Shown: positions 1 to 6,920 of the stretch, piece after piece
How the letters are laid out: every line of letters begins with the position of its first letter
How positions within the stretch are numbered: the first letter of the stretch is position 1
Source of the DNA: Euryarchaeota archaeon UBA59
Lineage (GTDB): Archaea > Thermoplasmatota > Poseidoniia > Poseidoniales > Thalassarchaeaceae
Assembly: GCA_002505495.1 (NCBI GenBank)
Contig: DAVI01000011.1
Coordinates: 15,837-30,717 of the forward strand
Direction: 5' to 3'
DNA: 14,881 nt
The notes under the pieces: model-generated
Seen by the model: the letters and a program-made list of their open reading frames with translations, nothing else
Database searches by the model: none
What the model was told of the DNA's origin: nothing
Position numbers and translations under genes: made by a program

Positions 1-18
1 CAGCACCCGAGGCGAAGC

Positions 19-957
19 TTGGGTAATCGCCATCGAGCCCAGGCCAAGAAGTTCCTCAAGTTGGCGCAAAGTGACCCGGCGCGGAAGGCTAAGAACCTCT
101 CATGGGCCGAACAGAGTGCCCGGCAGGCGGTCCTGCACGACTTCACCCACGAGGCGAATTGGACCATCTTGACAGAAGTCAAACTTCTTCTCGCTGATTC
201 TGACGGCTTGCGGGCAGTCCTCGAGGACCTCTTCACGATTCTTGGTAGGGATCCCGAGCAATTGGGCCAACTCGGTTCCTTGGACATGCTCACACATGGC
301 GGAGAATTGCTCAATGCAGCGCTAGACACCGACCCCCTCGACCCCGATGCGTGGTGGTCAACCATCGGTTCTGCCGGCATTCCGGAGTTCGAGACGAGAG
401 TCCTCAAACTGGACCTCTCTGACCCACGCGCAAACATCCTCTTCGGTCGCAGGATGGAGAGGGTGCGCACAGTGGACGAAGAGGCCTTCATCAGGCTCAT
501 TCGACGGCTTCTCGCCCACCGGCCGATGAACCATGAAGCGTGGACTGAACTCGGCAGGCTGCATGAAAAGCGTGGCGAGGTCGATGATGCCTGGTTCTGC
601 TACGACCAAGCCCAAACTCACTTCCCCCAACTCCCAACCCGCGACAACTTCCGTGTGCGTATGGAGAAACGAATGGATGGGGCCGGCAAGCGATGGAAGG
701 CACCGAGTGCTGACACCCGTGAGATGTTCCTAGAACGGATGGAGTCTCTGGCGATGAAAGTTGCAACTCCCGAGAAAGAGGTTGCCCTTCCAACCGAGGA
801 GGAGGACAAGGAATCTGATGATGAGGAGAAGTTACGAACTCTGTTGGAATCTGAGGAATTTGCTGCCGCCTTCTTCCTTGCCAGAAGGTTGGTGACTGGA
901 GGGGAAACTTGGGCTCAGCCCTACCTTGAGCAAGCGCAACTCAATCTCGATCAGTGA
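19..957 (+). CDS. TPR-like helical repeat protein, unknown function
   Basis: I do not recognise a named family. The protein (312 aa from this start) is soluble, with no signal peptide or membrane segment, and is mostly predicted helix. A TPR-like unit is visible at about residues 171-204, with the pattern W-x2-L-G-x2-H/Y-x3-G near its start (NHEAWTELGRLHEKRG) followed by A-x3-Y-x2-A; weaker helical repeats fill residues 10-170. Residues about 240-275 are a highly acidic linker (EEEDKESDDEE), then a last helical pair. The start is TTG at 19, preceded by GAGGCG at 9-14 at a suitable distance. The frame stays open to the window edge, so a longer, truncated version cannot be excluded. The stop lies inside the 3' end of the convergent TPR gene (17-base overlap). 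A role as a protein-protein interaction scaffold is inference from TPR architecture only. Confidence 0.75.
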   Translation: MGNRHRAQAKKFLKLAQSDPARKAKNLSWAEQSARQAVLHDFTHEANWTILTEVKLLLADSDGLRAVLEDLFTILGRDPEQLGQLGSLDMLTHGGELLNAALDTDPLDPDAWWSTIGSAGIPEFETRVLKLDLSDPRANILFGRRMERVRTVDEEAFIRLIRRLLAHRPMNHEAWTELGRLHEKRGEVDDAWFCYDQAQTHFPQLPTRDNFRVRMEKRMDGAGKRWKAPSADTREMFLERMESLAMKVATPEKEVALPTEEEDKESDDEEKLRTLLESEEFAAAFFLARRLVTGGETWAQPYLEQAQLNLDQ

Positions 958-1906
958 GAAGTTCGACCACGTCTTTTGCTGACAACTCTTCCAGCTGAGA
1001 TACCCTCTCCTGAAAAGCAGACTGGCCAATCGCCTGCTCGGCCTCAATCATGACTGCAATATCTGGCCTCAATTCGCCACTTGCATCACCATCCCAGTTG
1101 GCGACCAACCACTCCAGAATTTGTGAGATGTCAGCCGGATTTGAACGCGCATCATCACCATCTCCAGGGTTCCTCGGCTTGGCCGTCTCCACCCTCTCCT
1201 GCATTGATGGCGCTTCGTCTGAGACCTCGTTCAGTGCCACATCCAGCCAAAGTAGTGCTGCTTCTCGAACGAGTTCAGCCATCTCCGTGTCACGAAGACC
1301 TTGGAAGGAGACCCAACTATGGCGAAGACTCGACTGCAGATCACCGATGTCGAGGGTTAGATGGGCAGCCCGCAACCGACTGAGCGCAATTGTTTCAACG
1401 AGATGGGGCCCGTGACGGCTGATTTGGCTGTGAATCGCCAAGGCCATTATCGGCTCGCCAACCGATTCATGCCAAGCCGCCATGTTGAGCATTGCTAAAC
1501 CGTGAGATGTACTACCCTCTTCCAGAGCATTCAGCCTCTCCATGGCCCATTTTAGGTCCACTCCGGCCTGTTCAGACTCGCCGAGCGCGAAGCGAAGCAA
1601 TCCCCACTCCATCCTCGCTCTGGCCTCTAGGGTGTGGTCCCTCTCCCCTCTCTCTCGTGACGAGGTCACACAGGCGGTCAATGCCTCTTGAGCAGCGTCA
1701 GCATCATTGTCGAGTTGGGCACGGCGAAATAGCAGAAAGTGTATTTGGGCTTGGGTAAGTTCGGATTGAATGACGGCGCAGAGTTCATCTTCGCCCTCAA
1801 ACAGGGCGCATTCGCCAAGTGACAGCGGGTCTACCTCGGAGATTGCCGATTGGACATCGATTGAATTCTCTCGTAATTGGGCGACCGCTTCAGACGGGGT
1901 CATCAT
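941..1906 (-). CDS. TPR-like helical repeat protein at the end of the exosome superoperon
   Basis: No named family recognised. It is a 321-aa soluble, acidic, almost entirely helical protein. TPR-like helix pairs can be seen at about residues 52-82, 94-127, 135-167 (LAMLNMAAWHESVGEPIMAL) and 175-206. A polar linker at about 236-258 precedes a C-terminal helical segment with W266 and W271. The ATG overlaps the stop of the upstream DHH gene by four bases (ATGA), and a strong GAGGAGG lies 8 bases upstream, so it is translationally coupled to the superoperon; a second ATG directly follows the first and could be used instead. Being last in a proteasome/exosome operon suggests, but does not show, an adaptor role in those machines. 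Its 3' end overlaps the opposite-strand TPR gene by 17 bases. Confidence 0.78.
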   Translation of the reverse strand: MMTPSEAVAQLRENSIDVQSAISEVDPLSLGECALFEGEDELCAVIQSELTQAQIHFLLFRRAQLDNDADAAQEALTACVTSSRERGERDHTLEARARMEWGLLRFALGESEQAGVDLKWAMERLNALEEGSTSHGLAMLNMAAWHESVGEPIMALAIHSQISRHGPHLVETIALSRLRAAHLTLDIGDLQSSLRHSWVSFQGLRDTEMAELVREAALLWLDVALNEVSDEAPSMQERVETAKPRNPGDGDDARSNPADISQILEWLVANWDGDASGELRPDIAVMIEAEQAIGQSAFQERVSQLEELSAKDVVELLTDRD

Positions 1907-2898
1907 GAGGGTTTCCTCCTCAAGCCCGATAGGTCGGCGATGAAGCCGGAGCGGGCAGTGACAGCGGGTGCCTCACCACTCCAACCAGCAGCGCCGGGGT
2001 GACCACCCCCCTCACCATCCAACCGCACAGCGAGGGACTCCATCATCTCACCGAGATTGCACCCCTCCGAGACCGCCTTGCGGCTGGCGCGGGCGACCAA
2101 ACGGGTCTCATCCTTGGCTCGCCTGACAACTAGTGCAACATCAGCACCCGCTGACATCAGAGTTCGAGCAACCACCCCTTCGTTGGTGCCTGCCCGAGTG
2201 TGGAGTAGAAACCACTCACCCGCATCAATTGACTCGACTCGACTCAACGCCTTGGCAATCGCAACCTTCTGCGAGTGGTTCAACTCATTCGATTCCATCT
2301 CTTCGACGAACGCGTGGTAGTCGAGATCGTCATGTTCGACCAATTTGGAGGCAGCAGCCAAACTTCGGGAATCGGCGTGGCGGAAGCGGCCGGTGTCGGT
2401 TATCACACCAGCTAGGAGGAGACGGCGAACTGAACTGTCAATGGAACCAGTTCTGAACTCATCGAGGTAGGCGAACACCATCTCAGCGGTTGAATGGCAA
2501 TCCCAGTGAAAGTGCAGGTCGGCAGAACTCCAGTCAGCGCCTCCGGTATGGTGGTCGATCGCACAGATTGGGACCCCCTCCGGGAAAGACATGCCCACCT
2601 GGCTAGGAGAGGCGGCATCGACGACGACGATGCTGCCCAAGGTTCGAGGCCAGAGCGGCCGGTCTCCATCCATCAAATGAAATTCAGCCTCGGTGGTTGC
2701 GACGATTCGCTTTGCAATTGAGGAGGTGTGGAGCCCGCAGGCACGCGCTGAGTCGCCCAAGACGTGGGATAATGCACAGGCGGAGCCTATTGTGTCCATG
2801 TCACCATTTTTGTGAGAGACGATTGCGATTGGGCCTCTCTCGACTGCTGATTGCAGCCATTGGTGGAGCTCGGAAAGGTCGGAGGACTGTTGGCTCAC
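1903..2898 (-). CDS. DHH/DHHA1 family phosphoesterase (NrnA-like)
   Basis: A Mn2+-dependent phosphoesterase of the RecJ/NrnA superfamily; members hydrolyse very short RNA oligonucleotides, pAp or cyclic dinucleotides. Visible motifs in order: motif I at about 29-40 (SHKNGDMDTIGSA, D33 and D35), motif II aspartate D94 in VVVDAA, the DHH motif I-D-H-H-T at 114-118, a downstream T-D-T-G-R-F-R motif, and the C-terminal DHHA1 glycine signature GGGHPGAAG at about 296-304. At 331 aa it matches NrnA-type proteins rather than full-length RecJ. GTG start; its first base pairs overlap the TGA of prefoldin beta (GTGA), with GAGGGAG just upstream. Position downstream of the exosome genes fits clearance of the oligonucleotides the exosome leaves, which is inference; the substrate cannot be read from sequence. 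Confidence 0.92.
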   Translation of the reverse strand: MSQQSSDLSELHQWLQSAVERGPIAIVSHKNGDMDTIGSACALSHVLGDSARACGLHTSSIAKRIVATTEAEFHLMDGDRPLWPRTLGSIVVVDAASPSQVGMSFPEGVPICAIDHHTGGADWSSADLHFHWDCHSTAEMVFAYLDEFRTGSIDSSVRRLLLAGVITDTGRFRHADSRSLAAASKLVEHDDLDYHAFVEEMESNELNHSQKVAIAKALSRVESIDAGEWFLLHTRAGTNEGVVARTLMSAGADVALVVRRAKDETRLVARASRKAVSEGCNLGEMMESLAVRLDGEGGGHPGAAGWSGEAPAVTARSGFIADLSGLRRKPS

Positions 2899-3218
2899 TC
2901 TGCTCCCTCGAACTTCTTCACGATTGACTCGTACTGCTCACGAAGAGATGTTTCCTTAGCTTCGATCCGAGTTGCATGCTCAGACAGTCGCTCAATGCTA
3001 TTTCGCAGGTCTTCAGCGAGGGCCTCTCGGTCGCCAACCTCGAGGAGAACTGGGCCGCTCTGCCGGTACACGGGACGATCCTCTTCCTGAGTGGCCAGAG
3101 CATCCAAAGTGCCTTCTAATTCGTTGATTTGGGCTTTCACGGTCGCAACCTGTTGAGCAGCCAGTTGTAGTTCCTGTACAACGTTCTGCAGGTCGGTGCG
3201 CATATCGTTTTCAGTCAT
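2895..3218 (-). CDS. pfdB: Prefoldin subunit beta
   Basis: The beta subunit of the archaeal hexameric prefoldin (alpha2 beta4), an ATP-independent chaperone that passes unfolded proteins to the thermosome. At 107 aa it is slightly shorter than typical members. Layout is canonical: N-terminal coiled-coil helix about residues 3-45 (VQELQLAAQQVATVKAQINE), a short beta-hairpin region about 47-63 with the family pattern D-R-P-V-Y-R-x-x-G-P-V-L-L, then a C-terminal coiled-coil helix 65-104. ATG start preceded by GGAGG at 7 bases. It lies 15 bases after the pcc1 stop and overlaps the DHH gene by four. Prefoldin beta next to Pcc1 and the exosome genes is a known archaeal arrangement, which supports both assignments. 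Confidence 0.93.
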   Translation of the reverse strand: MTENDMRTDLQNVVQELQLAAQQVATVKAQINELEGTLDALATQEEDRPVYRQSGPVLLEVGDREALAEDLRNSIERLSEHATRIEAKETSLREQYESIVKKFEGAE

Positions 3219-3233
3219 TCACTCGCCTCCTGT

Positions 3234-3479
3234 TTATTGAGAGGCGCGGTCAGCCTCAGTTAACGCTTCGGACGCCGCCTGTAATGAACGAAGCGTCGTA
3301 TTCAATCGTGCCCGAAGATCAGATATTGTCTCTGATTGCACATTGACGGTCAATGAATCGTCGTCTAGTGTGACTTCGGCGCCTTCAGTCGTCAATGCGG
3401 CGGCAAGAGCCGCTGCCATGTCGCTCTCAGCAATCGTCAAAGAGGCGCTGCAGCGCTCACTCTTCTTCGGATTCGCCAC
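3234..3479 (-). CDS. pcc1: KEOPS complex subunit Pcc1
   Basis: A small (81 aa) subunit of the KEOPS complex, which makes N6-threonylcarbamoyladenosine (t6A) at position 37 of ANN-decoding tRNAs; Pcc1 dimerises the complex and helps bind tRNA. The assignment rests on length, on the two-strand/helix pattern (ASLTI... then VTLDDDSLTVNVQSETISDLRARLNTTLRSLQAASEAL split across about 12-74), on the conserved R-x-x-L-N-T-x-L-R-S-L segment of the C-terminal helix, and on its place between eL43 and prefoldin beta. The GTG start at 3479 puts its first 23 bases inside the eL43 gene in another frame. The only later starts (a TTG in the first strand, an ATG at residue 22) would cut into the fold, so the overlap appears real. 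Confidence 0.85.
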   Translation of the reverse strand: MANPKKSERCSASLTIAESDMAAALAAALTTEGAEVTLDDDSLTVNVQSETISDLRARLNTTLRSLQAASEALTEADRASQ

Positions 3480-3867
3480 CGTCGTCTCCCTCCGTGGCGA
3501 TCTCGGCTATGGGTGCATCATCATCCTCTTCTGCAGCCCGCTGGCGCTCAAACTCTACTGCCTTCTGTTGGGCGATGATGGCCATGTCGGTCGCAGTTGC
3601 TCCTTCAATAGAGCGGCGAATGATTCGGTTGTTGGCGTCAGTGGCGCGAGTGAAGGGCTCCCAGACTCCGCCAGCGAAGGTGTGTTCGCACTTGCGGCAT
3701 CTCCAGATTCCAGGTGACTCGCGCCTGACCTTCTGGTATTGGCAGACAGGGCAGGTATAGTGTCGCTTGACCTTCTTGATTGCGGCTGTGGCTCGACGGC
3801 GCACGGACACACCATAGCGAGGACCGAATCGGGCGGCCAATCCGGCCTTCTGGGTTCTCTTGGACAT
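3457..3867 (-). CDS. rpl37ae: Ribosomal protein eL43 (L37Ae) with acidic C-terminal extension
   Basis: A large-subunit ribosomal protein with a zinc ribbon. The N-terminus MSKRTQKAGLAARFGPRYG is the classic eL43 opening, and the zinc ligands are C39, C42, C57 and C60 (C-P-V-C ... C-R-K-C). I place the start at ATG 3867, not at the upstream in-frame GTG 3876, because that GTG is itself part of the Shine-Dalgarno GAGGTG (3874-3879), which sits 6 bases before the ATG and overlaps the rrp42 stop. The family is usually about 85-95 residues; here the protein is 136, with an extra helix (about 85-112, rich in Ala, Gln, Arg) and a strongly acidic tail (113-136, ending GESEEE). The tail-coding end overlaps pcc1 by 23 bases. 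Confidence 0.95.
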   Translation of the reverse strand: MSKRTQKAGLAARFGPRYGVSVRRRATAAIKKVKRHYTCPVCQYQKVRRESPGIWRCRKCEHTFAGGVWEPFTRATDANNRIIRRSIEGATATDMAIIAQQKAVEFERQRAAEEDDDAPIAEIATEGDDGGESEEE

Positions 3868-3873
3868 TTTTTG

Positions 3874-3879
3874 CACCTC
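3874..3879 (-). promoter_or_regulatory. Shine-Dalgarno site of eL43 fused to the rrp42 stop
   Basis: On the minus strand the rrp42 stop and this site read TGAGGTG, followed by six bases and ATG. The GAGGTG matches the anti-Shine-Dalgarno end of archaeal 16S rRNA. It decides the eL43 start (ATG 3867) and implies coupling of eL43 translation to rrp42 termination. Confidence 0.75.
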
Positions 3880-4657
3880 ACAGGTTGTTGACTATTTCTT
3901 GGAGTTCGGAGACTCGCTGCCGTGCAGCGGTCATGATTTCGTCGAATTCGGCCGCTGTGAACACACCCTTTAACCCCTTCTGAAGCGAATGGACATGACC
4001 ATCATCACCAAGGGTGATGTGGATGCGCTCGTCGCCACCGACCTCCTCTTCTCGGGAGGCGTCGTAGACGAAGCGTCCGCCGACCTTGTGGTATGAGCAC
4101 ATAATCGGCATCAAGGAAATCGGTAGTGGGTAGTCCTCGCCGACATCGAAGCGTTCGGCCGGGACGATTGCGTTCTTCAGTGCAACGATTGCTGCGAGTG
4201 CGAAGGCGTCGAACATATTGCCGTCATCACTGATAGCAAAGCAGTCGATGATGACCTGCCACGCCTTCTCACCGGGAATGATGCAGAGGGCATCGACGTC
4301 GAGGCAACCCGACTCGCGGATTCCACGATCGACGACGCGGCCCATCTCGATGCTCTCTGGACTTGGAGGCCCAGGTTCGTAATGGCGGCCAGCAACTGGG
4401 CGCAACTCGGCGCTCGTCATCAAGCCGCCCTGATTGGGGCGGTCCGGATAAGGTGTCTGAATCTGGAACTTGATGCCGACGAAAACGATTGTATCTCCCA
4501 TCGTCACCTTTGCTGAACCCTCTGCGTTTGGTAGTGGGTTCACCTCGATGGTCAACTCTCGACCATCCCATTGGCCACGGCCGTCAACGCGCTCGTCTCG
4601 ATCTGCGAGTTCGGACAGATGGTCGCGTAGGAGGCCGGGAACTAGTGGGTTAGCCAT
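3878..4657 (-). CDS. rrp42: Exosome complex component Rrp42
   Basis: The non-catalytic RNase PH-fold subunit of the archaeal exosome; it alternates with Rrp41 in the hexameric ring that degrades and tails RNA from the 3' end. At 259 aa the length is normal. Visible features: the family opening R-x-D-G-R at about 23-27, a beta-rich RNase PH core with G-S-A-K-V-x-x-G-D-T (about 47-56), R-x-V-D-R-G-I-R-E-S-x-C-x-D near 108-121, and a long C-terminal helix ending in E-I-V-N-N-L. The catalytic acidic cluster present in Rrp41 is not seen, as expected. ATG start shares one base with the rrp41 stop (TAATG) and has GGTGGTGA just upstream, so the two ring subunits are translationally coupled, which would help equal stoichiometry. 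Confidence 0.95.
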   Translation of the reverse strand: MANPLVPGLLRDHLSELADRDERVDGRGQWDGRELTIEVNPLPNAEGSAKVTMGDTIVFVGIKFQIQTPYPDRPNQGGLMTSAELRPVAGRHYEPGPPSPESIEMGRVVDRGIRESGCLDVDALCIIPGEKAWQVIIDCFAISDDGNMFDAFALAAIVALKNAIVPAERFDVGEDYPLPISLMPIMCSYHKVGGRFVYDASREEEVGGDERIHITLGDDGHVHSLQKGLKGVFTAAEFDEIMTAARQRVSELQEIVNNL

Positions 4658-5382
4658 TATTCACCACCCCCATAGCGGTCTGCAAGAGCCGCCACCATAA
4701 TCTCGTGAACGGCTTGTGCGGCATTGACGTTGTAGTCCCATGCCTGCTGGAACTCTTCAGGTGACAGGTCACCATCCATCTGTAAGAAGACCAAATCACC
4801 TGTGTTGGGAAGGACACCCATTGGTAGGTCGGCCTCCCCGTAGTTGTCCTCTTCCTTGTTGAGGTCACATACCACGACGCCGTTGATCTTGCCAGATGCC
4901 ACACTGACGACCATGTCGGTCATCGGGATGCCAGCGTCTGCCAAAGCGACTGATGCTGCAGTCAGCCCGACACAACGAGTGCCTGCCTCTGCGCATAGAA
5001 CCTCAATCTCGACCCGTATCTTGCTTCGGGGATATAGTTCGAGTTGGACGACGCTCTCAAGAGCATCTGATGTCACCTTGCTGATCTCTCTGCTGCGTCG
5101 GTTGAATCCAGGTCGCATTCGGTCAGTCGTGCTGAAAGGAGCCATGTTGTAGCGGACATCGAGAACGGCTCGCTCTTGACGGGATATCTTCCGAGGATGC
5201 GCCTCCATCGGCCCATACACGGTTGCAATCGCATAGTTGGCACCCCAGCGAATACTCGCTGAACCATCTGCAACTGGAACCACCCCAACCTCAATCTCAA
5301 TCGGTCGCAAGTCGCCCGGTCCTCGACCGTCTACCCGCTTGCCATCTTCATCTATCATTTGGACGTCGCCATATCCACCCAT
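4657..5382 (-). CDS. rrp41: Exosome complex catalytic subunit Rrp41
   Basis: The phosphorolytic 3'-5' exoribonuclease subunit of the archaeal exosome; it releases nucleoside diphosphates using phosphate and can run in reverse to add A-rich tails. 241 aa, normal for the family. The RNase PH core begins with K-R-V-D-G-R (15-20). Arginine-rich R-P-G-F-N-R-R-S-R-E (90-99) contributes RNA and phosphate binding in the family, and the acidic active-site stretch D-L-N-K-E-E-D-N-Y-G-E-A-D (173-185) is intact, with D179 and D185 in the expected catalytic positions. ATG start with a GTGATG Shine-Dalgarno-like sequence just upstream; 21 bases separate it from rrp4. Nothing suggests loss of activity. Confidence 0.97.
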   Translation of the reverse strand: MGGYGDVQMIDEDGKRVDGRGPGDLRPIEIEVGVVPVADGSASIRWGANYAIATVYGPMEAHPRKISRQERAVLDVRYNMAPFSTTDRMRPGFNRRSREISKVTSDALESVVQLELYPRSKIRVEIEVLCAEAGTRCVGLTAASVALADAGIPMTDMVVSVASGKINGVVVCDLNKEEDNYGEADLPMGVLPNTGDLVFLQMDGDLSPEEFQQAWDYNVNAAQAVHEIMVAALADRYGGGE

Positions 5383-5403
5383 TTCATCACACTCTCCGTA
5401 TTA

Positions 5404-6096
5404 TCAACTGTCAAGAAGACCCTGTACTCGCCCCGCAAGGCCCGGTGCATGACCGGTCTCACGAATCATTTTCAATGCGTCTCGCACGAGACGAACGCCC
5501 TCAGGCTCCCCCTCTATCCAAAGACGACCGTTCTGCCCCACAATTATGCGGCAGTCGCTCGCCTCCTTGAGCATCTGAATCATCGAGCCCTTTGAGCCAA
5601 TGATCTGTGCATTCAAGTGTGGCGGTACTTGGTCAACGAAGCCGGAATTCAGCTTGCGAAGGCCCATGCCCTTCATGGTGACGACTGATGAGTGGGATTC
5701 GTCAACCTCCTGCACTCGGCAGAGGATTGTGGTCCCAACATCCATGGCGTCACGGGTGGCCCCATAATCGACCTTGCCCGGTGCGAGACTCATCGGCAAA
5801 ATGGCGTTGAATGGAGCCCCGATGTCAATGAACCAGATGTTTGCCCTCATTCCCTCGATGTATCCGACGACCAAGTCGCCGGGTCGGGGCATGTAGGCTG
5901 TTTTCACCGGTACAACCGAGACTTCAGACCCCTGTTCGCACAAGTGTCCGAGCCGTGTTGCTATCAACTGGTCTCCGCGCCGACCGACGCCATGACCGAC
6001 AATTCGGTCAGCAGCAGGTCCGAGCGCTTCGCCCGGGACGACGAGCTTGATATCTCGTCCTGAACCGCGCCCATCCGAGGCGCCATCTTCTCCCAT
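5404..6096 (-). CDS. rrp4: Exosome RNA-binding cap subunit Rrp4
   Basis: The S1/KH cap protein that sits on the Rrp41-Rrp42 ring and feeds RNA into the pore. Domains with the chosen start (230 aa): N-terminal beta domain about 15-65 with the V-P-G-E-x-L signature, S1 domain about 70-142 (P-R-P-G-D-L-V-V-G ... W-F-I-D-I-G), KH domain about 158-215 with the G-S-K-G loop (167-170) in the I-I-G-S-K-G-S-M-I context. The frame opens 54 bases further upstream, but those 18 residues (R/G-rich) have no counterpart in the family. ATG 6096 has GGAGAG (6102-6107) 5 bases upstream, so I place the start there. A 72-base spacer with a TATA-like box and two inverted repeats separates it from SBDS. Confidence 0.95.
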   Translation of the reverse strand: MGEDGASDGRGSGRDIKLVVPGEALGPAADRIVGHGVGRRGDQLIATRLGHLCEQGSEVSVVPVKTAYMPRPGDLVVGYIEGMRANIWFIDIGAPFNAILPMSLAPGKVDYGATRDAMDVGTTILCRVQEVDESHSSVVTMKGMGLRKLNSGFVDQVPPHLNAQIIGSKGSMIQMLKEASDCRIIVGQNGRLWIEGEPEGVRLVRDALKMIRETGHAPGLAGRVQGLLDS

Positions 6097-6109
6097 GGTA
6101 TCTCTCCGT

Positions 6110-6124
6110 GGCCGGCGACCGGCC
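6110..6124 (-). repeat. GC-only 6-3-6 inverted repeat upstream of rrp4
   Basis: GGCCGG-CGA-CCGGCC, a perfect six-pair inverted repeat with a three-base loop, 14 bases upstream of the rrp4 ATG. In a transcript reading through from psmA/SBDS it would form a stable hairpin just before the ribosome binding site. If rrp4 has its own start point near 6107 it would lie between TATA box and start point, as DNA only. Confidence 0.6.
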
Positions 6125-6130
6125 CTCCCT

Positions 6131-6138
6131 CTATAACC
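6131..6138 (-). promoter_or_regulatory. TATA-like element for an internal rrp4 promoter (tentative)
   Basis: The minus strand reads GGTTATAG here, centred about 38 bases upstream of the rrp4 ATG. A start point 25-27 bases downstream would fall near 6107, at the Shine-Dalgarno GGAGAG. This matches archaeal promoter geometry, but a single AT-rich octamer is weak evidence. Confidence 0.35.
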
Positions 6139-6152
6139 GTTGCACAGCAACG
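6138..6152. repeat. CGTTGC-ACA-GCAACG inverted repeat next to the rrp4 TATA-like box
   Basis: A perfect 6-3-6 inverted repeat directly abutting, on the upstream side, the TATA-like element of rrp4, where the TFB recognition element or an operator would sit. It has the same arm and spacer lengths as the GC-only repeat at 6110-6124 but a different sequence. An operator function is inference. Confidence 0.5.
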
Positions 6153-6168
6153 CAACTTGGGCGATTGG

Positions 6169-6858
6169 TCACTTGAGTTCCTTGACGACGACATCTGGGG
6201 CTCTTTTTCCGACCTTTGCGATGTAGTCATTCTTCATTCCGGCAGGCACTTCGACAGTGAACGCCCAGTCACCGTTCGCGAGCCACTCCTCTCTCTGCAA
6301 GTCTTCCCGTACCATGGCGAACACTGGGCCGTAGTTAGTGCCCGGGATTTTGAAGGCGAGTTTCACTGTCGTGAATGATAGAGGGATCAGAGGACGGAGC
6401 ACCGCGACGGCATCTTTCACCTGAGTCTCATATGGTTTGAATGGGTCAACCGAAAAGCGAGCTTCATCGAGAGCGTTTTCGACCCGCACTACCGGGTGGG
6501 GCAACTTAGTTTGAGGGTCGATGGCAAGGCTGCAGATTTCATTGATGATTTGGCGCCGCTTCTCAGCCACCATCTTCTTGCGCTGTGCAGTCGTTAATTG
6601 AATCGAACCGTCGGTTAGAATCTTCTCGACACATACCGACAACTCACAGGTCCCAAAAACACCGATCATCTTCTCTTCCGTAGGCCGGTCACCATTCTTC
6701 GCATCATGCCACACCTCGTCTATCGCCAACAGGTCGTCGAGGGTGACGGAATCGTGGTCCTTCTTCCATTTGTCAACCAAGTCCGGGTCGACCAGTATCT
6801 CATATCGCTTGCCGCCCTTTTCCAAACGCGCAGTGACCGCGTCATCCAAACTTACCAT
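6169..6858 (-). CDS. sdo1: Ribosome maturation factor SBDS (Sdo1)
   Basis: The archaeal member of the Shwachman-Bodian-Diamond syndrome protein family, which in eukaryotes works with EFL1 to release eIF6 from 60S subunits; in archaea it is linked to large-subunit maturation. 229 aa, standard length. The N-terminal FYSH domain covers about 1-90 (opening V-S-L-D-D-A-V-T-A-R-L-E-K-G-G-K-R-Y-E-I, with V-F-G-T-C near 67). A central helical domain follows, with R-R-x-I-I-N-E-I and the conserved H-P-V-V-R-V-E-N-A-L near 120. A C-terminal ferredoxin-like domain ends in V-P-A-G-M. ATG start with a GAGGGGGA Shine-Dalgarno site about 6 bases upstream. Its place between psmA and rrp4 is the conserved archaeal order. 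Confidence 0.96.
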   Translation of the reverse strand: MVSLDDAVTARLEKGGKRYEILVDPDLVDKWKKDHDSVTLDDLLAIDEVWHDAKNGDRPTEEKMIGVFGTCELSVCVEKILTDGSIQLTTAQRKKMVAEKRRQIINEICSLAIDPQTKLPHPVVRVENALDEARFSVDPFKPYETQVKDAVAVLRPLIPLSFTTVKLAFKIPGTNYGPVFAMVREDLQREEWLANGDWAFTVEVPAGMKNDYIAKVGKRAPDVVVKELK

Positions 6859-6920
6859 GAGATTCCCCCTCGCCGTTTGGGGAGAGACGGTGGAGTCCCT
6901 TAGACTTCAGGGCTGCCGAC

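Noticed and set aside
3343..3760. Two plus-strand open frames (124 and 121 aa) over pcc1/eL43
   Set aside because: Both oppose confidently assigned genes and are Ser/Ala/Arg-rich shadows without a translation start signal.
6097..6150. 18-residue N-terminal extension of Rrp4
   Set aside because: The R/G-rich extension has no family counterpart and covers the TATA-like box and inverted repeats; ATG 6096 has a good GGAGAG.
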